From Blasia pusilla (Eukaryota; Marchantiophyta; Marchantiopsida; Blasiales): DNA of 64,000 bases. The position numbers and the translations under genes were made by a program. The notes under the pieces are model-generated. The model was not told where the DNA came from and did no database searches. It saw only the letters and a list, made by a program, of their open reading frames with translations. Where the stretch lies: NCBI GenBank assembly GCA_050084515.1, contig CM114272.1, positions 44,268,001 to 44,332,000 on the forward strand, read 5' to 3'. Below are positions 54,529-64,000 of the stretch, in pieces. Numbering within the stretch: the stretch's first letter is position 1; each line of letters starts with the position of its first letter.

Positions 54529-57500
54529 TTAATGAGAAACCTTTCTCATATGCATTTCTCGCCATAGCATGGTTAAACCTAACGCATCTCCAAAAGTAAA
54601 ATGTGTTGGGTCATCCGCATGATTGGGTGTCCACAATTCATGGTCTGGGTCTGAAACTTCAGTGAGATCTATCCGCACCATACCCAATGGGATATCCTTC
54701 CCATGCAATTTTCCCCTTCCTCCAAATCCTGATATAATTCTAGAGCCAAGAACCATCCTACTCAACTTTGGTTTAGTAAGGTGGACATGATCACCCACAC
54801 GTAATTGCAAACACCAGAAATAAAGTTTATGTTAGGGTACAACACCATCTATCTTCTAACAAGGAAAAAACTCAAAAGACTTACTATCATACAGATTACC
54901 TTCTTTAATGACCATCCTCTTCTAGGGAGATTATGAGAGAATTTCACAACTCCTACACAATTAAGAAACTATCCACAACAATAATTATCAGATTTTGATG
55001 ATTAAAAAAAATGAAAAATAGGCAAGATACATGTCTAGACTTTACCTTTGTCTGTTCCTTAGAACCTCCATACTTAGTCTCACTTCCTTGCTCATTCACC
55101 ACATCAAAATGTTGTCTTGCTTTCCTCTTTCCTTTTGGAGAGATCTTATCCCCGCTATCGATACTTATATTATCTGCACACCAACAGAAAGAGGCCAATT
55201 AAAAATCCACGTCAATTCACCTTCAATTTCCCAATCAAGAAAACTTTATGGCATAATGCATGTAAGATATGTTGAGAATGTCCAAAAGTAAATCCAATAC
55301 TTACTTGTGTTTTTTGTGGAAGGATCCTCCCCACTTTCAGGAGAACTATTCCTCTTCAAGGAGACCATTGGTTCTAGATTGGACAATGAAACGAAACTAA
55401 AATATTAATCACAAGGACATCAATTCACTTGGTCAACACACCAGAAATCGTGTTACATATATAAATCATATGAAAGAGAGTGGAGGGAAGTTAATGAGAA
55501 AATATAGCTCCTTACATGCAGATTGCATGTCATCACCTTCTTTGCAAGATTGTAGACTCTTCCTACTTGCTGCCACCATCAATTCTGGTTTATTGAGACC
55601 CTTTAAGCCAACTTCCTCTGCAAGAAAGCGGTTACCAAAGTAAGAAAAGGTAAATTGATACAAAGAAAGATCATTGAATATAAGAATGGATGAGTATGAA
55701 CAACACCAAAGGCCCTGTACTACTTTAAAACATGACACTTTAACAAAACCTGATTCAATCTATTCCCCAAATCTAGTATAGTGAAGTAAAATAGCAAAGT
55801 AGAATCTTATTCCTATAAACACCAATACATCATATACCATATGTCTTGAATATACCCATTTGAGGAGTTTCATTTGTAGAAGGAGTTGGTTTTAAGGAAG
55901 GCTTTGGTACTGGAACAATCGGCGAATTATCTCGCCCTGCTAGCTTAGACACCATATCCATAAGCATCCCCAAGGTCTTGTTCTGCTATTCCATCTATGA
56001 CTTCACAGCATCTAGGTGGCTCCTCCATTTCTTCTCCACTTCCTCCAATTGAATGGTCACTTGAGACTCCACACTCTACAATCACTCAACCACAGATCAA
56101 TCAATCAATTCGATACTTTGTCAAATTTAAAACTTGCATCACCATTGCACATTTTGCTAGTTGTAAGGTGTTTAGAAGTTTCTATACTAGTAAGCTCAAA
56201 TTTCTGAAAGCATGTCGTCTAGGTTGTGAGCTAGGTTCCACTCCTTCCGTCATTGTGGCTGTGGATCCTTTTGTTGGACCCTGAAAATAGATGACAAGGA
56301 AGCATCTCATCATCCTAAAATATCAGAAGGGCATGCAATAAAATGGAGGATAAAAAGCAAGAAATGAAGATTCAAATCAGCAAGTTTACGTTATGTTCAA
56401 ATGAAAATGCCAAGGAAACTTAAATAGTCAGCATCTAGACCTCCACGTCCAGAGTAATTAAAATTTTGGACCTTTGACCTTGCTCGAACCATCTTTTTTT
56501 CTTTTTTCTTCCCCTCCTCAAAGAGCCAATAGAATACCAGGCGTCCCCAGGACTCCTCATTGGTGTCAAGATGGGGTGGGACTCCGCGATGAGTCCCATT
56601 GTTTGTCCAATTATTTTTGAAATTAGACCTCTCAATCTTCAAAAGTTGAGCAATCTTTTTCCTCAAAAATTCAAGGGAAAGAGAGGATGCACCAATTTAG
56701 GTGTAGGCCTCAAGGATATGGTTCTGTACCGCTACCATGCTAATCGCATTTTGTTTATTAAGCTCGACACAATATAAATCCAGGTACCTCATGACCCATA
56801 CCTTTAATTCATTCAACCATGGTTCATAACTAGGAACCCTCGTGGATGGATGCCCATTGGGCACTTACTCACATCTTGGCTTGAGATTTTGTTCCTTTCA
56901 AGCAGAGACATCTCGTGCCCACAAGTCACGCTTAGTCCTACTTCGCCTCTCTCCTATGAACATTAACATCACAACATGTTAGTTCTCTGGTTAATTTAAT
57001 GAGAGTACATAAATATTTTTATCAATTTGAATGAGATATTAGGTAAGTATAGGTGGCAAAAACTCATATTACATGCCGATACACCTATTGGTGTAGTCTC
57101 AACTTCTGTAGGACTTGGCGTTGTACAAGAGTGTGCCCTGCTGCGAAGAGCAGGTTCATCTTCCTTGCTTGTGTAGTGGCAAAGGAAGCATAGGAGGTAA
57201 ATGAGGGAAATTTGCCCCAACCTTCAAGCATTGATACACATAGAAGGAAAGAGTGTTATTACAAAACATAGCTTTCATTTTATAATGAAGATCAACAACA
57301 TAATTGGGAACACTCATCCAAGGAGGTTGTTGAGCTATTTGGCCACTACTAGGCCATGTTTGTAAAAATTGGTTCCCATAGCCCATTGGTGATTGCATCA
57401 CCATGGGCAACCACCATAGCATATCACTTTGAGACCAAGGAGGGGGGGGATATGATCTTGTCGGTGGGCAGGCAGCTTGTGATATAGAGCCTTCAAAGGC

Positions 57501-58362
57501 CTGAAAGGATGTCAAACATCTATTATGAATATAGAGTTGAAAGGAAAGTCATTCCAAACACCACCTACTAATGAGAATTGCCATGATCATTTGAAATTTT
57601 CACTTGTCAAAGAAAATTACCCTTGTTCAACTTGTGGCAATGTTTTATCATCATCATCATCAGATGCATGATGTTCCATATTGGAACCAACCTTCTTGAT
57701 TGGAATGCGTAATAATCCTTCTTGAGATCTATTCTCTAATCTAAAACTTCGCCTTGGATGGAGATAAGCTACCCTCACCAACTTATGCCTTGAATTCTTT
57801 CTCTTCACAACCCTTGGCACTCTAAACCAACATAGAAACCAAGAATATATAAATTTTCAAGAGCAAAATATACACACAAATGAGTAGCTCTATATGTTCC
57901 TACTACAAACCAAAAACCTGAAATTCACCCAATGTTAAAAAAAAATAAGCGTGCATCTTAATGAACCAAATGTTAAGGGATTGAGAGGGGATCTTACAGA
58001 TCTGAGTCACCAAACAATACAGCTTCTTTGTCTTTTCTCTCTGTCACTTTATGAGCTCGCGCCTCTTCAGAACTGTTTAGAGGACTCTCTCGACCATTGT
58101 CATTCTCAATATTTGGTTGTGTTAAGGTTGTGGACCTTGATTGACCAGAGGCATCACTGCTAGCATAAGACAAGGATTTTGGATCCACTCTCCAATCACT
58201 CTTGTTGTGTGCATTGCTCCAACTCTCTTCTTCCTTTCTCTCTCCAACGTGGCAACTAGGACTCTGAACTATGAACAAAGATCTAATTTCATTACTGCTA
58301 CTTTTATTCAATATGGACTCCCTATTTTGTAGGTACATGTCCTGCCTCAATGGCACTTCCAA
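54529..58362 (-). pseudogene. CACTA second gene, plant transposase (Ptta/En/Spm) type
   Basis: Minus-strand pieces that look like exons of one gene. 58362-57994: Ser-rich N-terminal part. 57820-57617: basic part (PRVVKRKNSRHKLVR) with an acidic run. 57515-57156: Pro/Trp-rich. 56666-56397: KKIAQLLKIERSNFKNNWTN and FYWLFEEGKKKEKKMVRARS, the Transposase_24-like core. 54810-54529: LRVGDHVHLTKPKLSRMVLG, GKDIPLGMVRIDLTEV and FTFGDALGLTMLW at the C terminus. In En/Spm the second product binds the subterminal repeats and helps TNP2. I did not verify splice sites, so it could be intact but spliced, or decayed. Confidence 0.6.
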
Positions 58363-58987
58363 CTTCTTGTGGTGTATTCATTGCTACATCAACCTTCACC
58401 CTTGCTTGCTTTAGAAGAGAAAACTCACACATATCCTGATTTTTTTGGCTCAACTCATCATCATTCCTGTTCACGTTTGATGGACTTCCACAAAATTGTC
58501 AGAAAGTACCTAGCTTGCCATCACTTCCTCCCCCATGTGGAAATGTTGGCTCAGAAAATTCATCACTTTAAGCCATAGTGCCTATCATCACCGAACAAGG
58601 AAGCAAATGATCTTCAAACATGACAATATAACAAAGGAAATTCACTACTTCATTGATCAAATTGACAAACAACGAAAAAAGAGAATGGTTTATCTTGAAC
58701 TCAAACTCCTTCCATTCTTTCTAGAAGGAAAAATAACAAATCCTCAGAGTTTGACTCATCTGAATTCAAGACATTATCTCATCTAGTACTTCCATGACAG
58801 GGACACAATCAACATCTGTCGATTCGCTTGCTCCAACACTATTAACCATTGGTAAATCTCCAAGATGTGTACTAAAGACTTAGAGATAAGGGATATGATC
58901 CAGATTCCAACCAATTTCCTCAGTCTCATTGAAATAAACCCTATGAGATCTTGCCTCCTTATTGAATACTACTTTCTATCTATTTTG

Positions 58988-61900
58988 CTAATGGAAATCC
59001 GTGTAGAAAACCTGTTCAAATTGTGATGGAAAAATGAAAGGCTGGTGGTTTAAAGGCTCACACGAGTTCAAGTGAGTGAGGAGAAACCCTTCGTTGTCTT
59101 TTTTTATAGAAGGATTTCTCCCTCCCCACATTGAACGCATCCACTGCCCTCTCATCAATATAAGAGGTTGGTCTATAATTCCATAATCAAAAGAAAGTAT
59201 TTCTACCAATACCCCTACATAAGAATATGCACAATGCTGATTACCCAAGGATTCATCAACAAATGTGGCCCCTATCCCATGATCATAGATTGTGAATGTA
59301 TTGATATCACATGGTCCCTCTACCCTATAATGATTTCCATAGGCTTTCATACTCTTGTATGAAAGCACCTTTAGCTTGGCTTGGGGAGGAATAGACAAGG
59401 CATGTACTTGACTATTCACCACCCTTGATCCATCCTCATTCTCTTGGATGACAACATCCCGTATCCATTGAGCAAATGATATGTCAACATTGGTTGATTC
59501 ATATTTCTTGCTTAGATGGCGATTAGATGATACATTGTTAGGATCTCATGCCATTCTTCAATAATAAGCCAGATGGAGGGGGAAAAAGAGCCCAAAATAG
59601 AAAGAACAAATAGAGTCTCCCAATGCGTGTGCTAACGAGTTTATATATACCTGCACCATTCCACCATGGCCTTTGTATTATGCAGCACATACTCGTGAGT
59701 GAGATCCATCAGATAACCGAATAGGAACTCCAACTCCCTCGAGCTCCTCACCAATATTTCCATCTTCCTCTCCATCATCCCACACTCTTGTCCTCACATC
59801 CTCAAACCTCTTCATGTACTCCGTCACAAATCCTAGGGCCTTATCTTTGATGTAACCTTCAGCCATATATCCCTTAGGGTGTGCCGTAGATCTTACATAC
59901 TTTTTCATGTATCCCATATATTGCTCCATGGGATACTTCCATTGACAAGCTACAGGCTCACACATGTCTAACTCTTCTACAACATGGAGCAAAAGATATG
60001 TCATCACATCAAAGAAATCAGGGAATTGTGAAGGATCATAGATCTTGACACACACCATTCTCAAGATTCTAGAAAATCTCAATATAATCATCCTTATGGC
60101 ATCTGTCATAAGGCCACGAAGACAATAAGGAAAAATTTGTTGTATCATGACATGGTAGTCATGTGACTTCATATTCCCAAACTTTCGTTGAACTGTATGT
60201 TTATGTAGTTCTCCACAATACCCAGTGGGCACTTTCAAGTTTTCTACTCGAGATAGGAAGGTGATCAACTCAGATTGAGATAAACATCAGCCATAGGTTT
60301 CACAAGTGCTTAAGCCCTATTGGGATGTGATTGCAACCACAAGTGACGTCAAATTCCACGATGCTCCATGTCTCTCTTGACTTTGACTATGTCCTTCACC
60401 CCAAGCAATGTCTTGATCATGTTTTCAACAATGTTTTTCTCTACATGCATTACATCTAATATGTGTCGTATAAGAAGGTGATGGAATTTGATTAAGGACA
60501 ACGTAGTTTAGAAAAAAAATACAAACAATTTATCTTGCAAGGAAGGAATGCTTTACCAAGCATGATCTTGAAAGGAAACACATAAAATATCCACCAAAAT
60601 CGTGGTAGGATACTTTCCAATAAGGTAGGTCATATAGTATGTTGCGCCTTTTCACTCTTGTTTTCTTACAAGGGTCATTAGGACCATCCGATCGCCCCCC
60701 AGCTTCATCATATGAAATCTTCTCCGCTGCCCAATCTAGAATTTCTTTTGCAGTACATCTTGGGATTACTCCTCTAGACTCTGTAGACCCGTTGAAATAT
60801 AGTCCAAACTTTTTCCCTCTCTATGGATGGGTCATTGGTAGATTCTGCCGATGACCACCAAAAATAGGCTTACCACAAGCCTTCAAAAAGTCAAAATCAA
60901 CTCGAGGTCCACAAATAGCACAAGCCAATCTCCCACCATGGCTTTGCCTTGCTATCGTACTCTATGCGGGATAGTCATTAATTCTCCAAAGAATGGAAGC
61001 CCTAACAGTGAACTCCCATGATCCATCTGGTTTCCGGACATCATGAAATTTTACTCCTTTCCACAACTCTTGGAACTCTTCCGCTAACGGAGCCAAGTAA
61101 GTGTCAATATTCCTACTATTAACACTCTCTTTTCGTAGCAGAATCATTGTTAACATGACAAAAAACTTCTTGGTTTGCAACCAAAGAGGAAAATTGTAAT
61201 TTACCAAAAGCACTAGCCATGTTGACCATGAGCTAGACTTGTCTGAGAACGGATTAACTCCATCAAGATCCAAACCAAATCTGCAATTTCTTTTCTCAGC
61301 TCCAAAGTCTGGATATAATCTGTTCGTATGAACCCAAGCTTTACTATCACCAATATGCCTCACCGTGGAGTCGATGCTTTTATGTTCTGATGCTCAAGTC
61401 AGAAACTCAGATAATGTATTAATGTGGCACATCTAAACATTCTTTCCATCTTAGTATTATAGGGAAATAGCGTAGGACCTTGCAAGGTACCAATGATCTA
61501 CCCACTTTTTTGAAATGCGACTTCCCACAAATAGGACATACATCGACACCTTGTAGATTTCCACAAAATAATACACACCCATCGGAACAAGCATGTATAC
61601 AATTGTATGTCATACCTAACTGTTTGATGAGTTTTTTGGTTAAGTTGTAGCTAGAGGGGACGAGATTTCCTATAGGTAGAACCATCTTACTCAGAAGTTT
61701 TAGGTTCTCATCTATTGCAATATTGGGAAGACCATGGGTTTTTTGGATATGAAAAATGAGCATGATAAAAGCCAATATAGAAGTCCCTACAGTAGGAAAT
61801 AATGGCTTACATGCTTAAGCTAAATGATCAAATTCTGGACCCTTGTGAAGCAAGGGATCCTCATTTGTATATTGCTAGTCCATCTCGACCTTCCATTGGG

Positions 61901-62290
61901 ACATTGGTATCCCTGTTCTCTCCCTCATGCATTTGGTCATATTGTTGAAATATGTCATTAAGCATTTGGTGGATGTCCATATCAACATCCAAACCCTTGT
62001 TTCGGTGACCTTGTAAGGGATTATCCTTGTTTGATGTGGCAGAATGCAAAATCTCATCTCCATGTTTCTTAACTTTAGCTTTATCATATGCATCTCACTC
62101 CTCATCAGAGGAGTCCCAACCTGCATTGTTCTTTGGAACTCGAAAAAATTGTGAGCGTCCAAACTTTCTCAAGTGTTCTTCCACCTTTCCAATACTAATA
62201 GTTGCCCCACCCTTACATCCACTACAAGGGCATCTCACTCTTTTTCTGCCCAATCTACGAGCTTGCTCGTTCTCCCTCTACCACAACTTG
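58988..62290 (-). pseudogene. CACTA transposase TNP2
   Basis: In minus-strand order: RKRVRCPCSGCKGGATISIG and KVEEHLRKFG (transposase-associated zinc domain, about 62250-62160), WDSSDEE, then MAFIMLIFHIQKTHGLPNIA, GMTYNCIHACSDGCVLFCGN, VCPICGKSHFKK and PCKVLRYFPIILR (61775-61419), MRHIGDSKAW, YPDFGAEKRNCRFGLDLDGV and NPFSD (61363-60962), the DUF4218 part NMKSHDYHVMIQQIFPYCLR, YPMEQYMGYMKKYVRS and PKGYMAEGYI (60268-59678), and the DUF4216 part AYSYVGVLVEILSFDYGI (59422-58988). This is the catalytic transposase of CACTA elements. Stops and frame changes separate some pieces; part may be introns. Confidence 0.85.
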
Positions 62291-62300
62291 AAGTCGTGAG

Positions 62301-63392
62301 CTTGTATTCTATGGGGATCACTTAGATCAAATCTAAGCAGGGAGGTACTTAAGGCCCTCATGGCTTCAAACTAAACAAAGAAAACACGAGATCTAGCCCA
62401 AAAATCTTACAAAATGTCTCACCCGTTGATCCCTGATCTACTAGTTGAAACAACAATACTTTAACCCTGCACGCCATTCCAAACCCTATGCCACTGGTAG
62501 TACATACTAGTAGAACATGGAAGATCACATAGGTTCAAGGATTGCGCTCTGTACTTTGTAGCTACAGACCTCAATGTCTTCCTCCTTATCCTTCAAGTTA
62601 TTGAGATATAAACTCCCACCTGGATAATATAATAAGATTAATGAAGTGAGTAACCTTCCTTAGTCTCTATTACATATCTAGTTACATCTCTAGTACACAC
62701 TAGCAGATGTTGATATTACTAAGCTGGTAACATCTGAATTGTTCAACACATTCAAGAGCCTAGACTCAATGCATAAAACTGTTGCACAGGTAAGTTTGTA
62801 TTTGGGATCGGAAGCATAACAATAGGATGGGAACTGAACTAAATTCTTTTGCCTTGAGTGGATGACGGGGATGAACCCTTTGGTCATTGCTTCGTCTTTT
62901 GCACAAAATTCATAACACATTGCAAAGTGAGAGAATTTGCTAGTTTTACTAGAGGTGCGGTAAGAGGAGAGGAAGAGAGAAAGAGAGGAAGAGAGGAGAG
63001 AGAGGAGAGAGGAAAGAGGAAACTACCTTCAACCGAAATAGATACTTTTTTTTGAAGAGAGTTTCCTATGATTTGAAGAGAGTTTTCGTTGGGTTGAAGA
63101 GAGGAAACTTTTTGTTGGAATTTTTTTGCACTCTTTTGCTCAGTTATTAAGCAGTCCCACAAGTTTTTTTTTCTCTTCCATATTTTGGCAACCCATCTGA
63201 GTCCGACCGGTTGCAAATTGCACAAAATTTACAAAACTGAAAAATCAGTGGAATCATAAGTGTGGAACCAATCACTTTTTTCATCCAAGGTCTGGAAACA
63301 ATCTATCATTTGCTCTGGGCTGAATAGAGTTCAAGCTCAAAGTGAAGGTTCTTGAAAAATGAAAGTACAATCTAAAACCTCATTTTGCATCC
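62301..63392. other. no gene recognised; GA-rich tract
   Basis: No recognised coding region. Positions 62960-63020 are a purine-only-like tract of GAGAGGAAGAGAGAAAGAGA type; just beyond, GAAGAGAGTTT or GAAGAGAGGAAACTTT recurs three times (63050-63110). A minus-strand frame at 62920-62690 has no domain I know. Confidence 0.5.
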
Positions 63393-63938
63393 TCAAAGTG
63401 GTTTGTTTGAAATACTTCGCACTTCTTTGAGGGACAAAATTGGTCGGTGGATTCCTACTCCTACCTCCGACTCTCTTAAAACTACCAACAACACATAGTA
63501 CATGTGCTTACAAGGGAAATACCTTTTGCCACTTGTCTCTCTTTGGACAAAGTCATCACATGAACATATGGGAAAGCAACAGATGTGCACCACATACACC
63601 CTTGTGACACTTGAATTTACAGTGTTGTTCCTGACCTAATACATCCTTCCTATTCCATTGCCACGCATGACATCTTTCGTGGCGATGATCTCCATTTTTG
63701 CCTCCCGAGCTGATGCAATTCGCTTTGCTCTCTCCACCATTGGCCTACACATTTTGTTTCTCTTCACCCCATTTCTAGACTCAAACAGAAAAAGTGGATT
63801 GAGATCATCCACCTTCTCCGGGTACATCTTGATATCAATCTTGGGTTGAATATGAAATGCAAAATTCTCTGTAATGCGAACATGCTCCAAACTTCCCCCG
63901 TCTACGAGTCTGATATCGGCACTTGTAAGATTGTCCAC
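63393..63938 (-). pseudogene. SWIM zinc-finger protein fragment
   Basis: Minus strand, two open pieces in series (63938-63636, then 63599-63393). The first has FAFHIQPKIDIKMYPEKVDD and a basic region (RAKRIASAREAKME). The second reads CCFPICSCDDFVQRETSG and YFPCKHMYYVLLVVL. CxC then CKH is the SWIM zinc finger (C-x-C-xn-C-x-H), found in MuDR-type transposases, FAR1/FHY3 proteins and some host proteins. One stop separates the pieces. It lies beside or inside the CACTA element on the same strand, so it may be captured. Its N-terminal part may continue past the window edge. Confidence 0.6.
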
Positions 63939-64000
63939 TTTGTCTTGAGTGCACTTCGTACCTGCGGCGATGGGCCAAATCGTGGGGGTATTCCCCGGAG

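Larger units (their letters stand above)
53445..62300 (-). mobile_element. CACTA (En/Spm) DNA transposon, one end seen
   Basis: The left end starts CACTAGAAGAAAATAAG, typical of CACTA termini (CACTAxAAGAAAA), after GTA, a possible 3-bp duplication. Behind it come about 600 bp of subterminal repeats, then two transposase genes on the minus strand: a Ptta/En/Spm-type gene (54529-58362) and a tnp2 gene (58988-62290). The other end is not found before the window edge, so the element may extend past 64000; the given right limit is the end of the recognised coding part. Confidence 0.85.

Noticed and set aside
62690-62920. Minus-strand frame between tnp2 and the SWIM fragment
   Set aside because: No domain recognised and no link to either neighbour.
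1-64000. tRNA, rRNA, CRISPR or bacterial-type operons
   Set aside because: None seen; the window is plant nuclear DNA.

Overview
This is a nuclear window from a land plant with a repeat-packed genome. One spliced host gene stands out: a SWI3D-type subunit of the SWI/SNF chromatin remodelling complex (ATG at 31039, stop at 36118, seven exons, predicted 915 residues). Almost everything else I can identify is transposable element: Ty3/gypsy, Ty1/copia, a REL-type LINE, a Helitron and a CACTA element. The plant assignment rests on the SWI3D domain set (SWIRM, ZZ, SANT, C-terminal helix), the plant-type CACTA proteins (tnp2, DUF4218, DUF4216, Ptta/En/Spm) and the copia tRNA-Met primer site. I cannot name the species. 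A LINE with a restriction-like endonuclease and a methyltransferase-bearing gypsy family hint at a lineage outside the well-studied crop angiosperms, but that is inference.

Layout. 1-1617: a gypsy RT scrap, then unrecognised sequence. 1618-19215: a four-deep nest. A Helitron (minus strand, split into 1781-2365 and 14573-19215) holds a solo LTR (2366-2688 and 14243-14572, target duplication TTAT). That LTR holds a LINE (2689-2744 and 12602-14242, duplication CAAGAGA). The LINE holds a long gypsy element, copy A (2745-12601, minus, flanked by GGGG). 19216-30325: copy B of the same gypsy family on the plus strand, itself carrying an unrelated 1,002-bp solo LTR (27803-28804, duplication AGTAT). 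30326-36118: upstream region and SWI3D gene. 36119-40980: no gene seen, two striking hairpins. 40990-47122: another decayed gypsy element with pieces of a group II intron reverse transcriptase stuck in its integrase, then an unassigned coiled-coil stretch. 47123-52296: a complete copia element (327-bp LTRs, duplication ATTAT). 53445 to about 62300 or beyond the window: a CACTA element. 63393-63938: a SWIM zinc-finger fragment.

The main discovery candidate is the gypsy family seen as copies A and B (plus scraps at 1-115 and 1618-1780). Its order is gag, two zinc knuckles, Gly/Arg-rich linker, protease, a C5 cytosine DNA methyltransferase of Dnmt3-like appearance, reverse transcriptase, RNase H, DDE integrase, and a C-terminal PHD finger of the C4HC3 type. 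Both extra domains occur at the same place in two diverged copies, so they belong to the family and are not accidents of one copy. A methyltransferase (writes DNA methylation) and a PHD finger (usually reads histone H3 tails) on one element suggest that it marks its own DNA and/or chooses chromatin for integration.

The terminal repeats of this family are also odd. Copy A reads A1-interior-B1-A2-B2, the 'split direct repeat' layout known from DIRS/PAT/Ngaro elements, although the enzyme is a retroviral-type integrase and flanking duplications are present. Copy B shows A1-interior-B1-A2 with B2 missing. The same structure could be described as a two-LTR circle opened inside one LTR. Both copies are decayed by stops and frameshifts, so activity must be sought in other copies in the genome.
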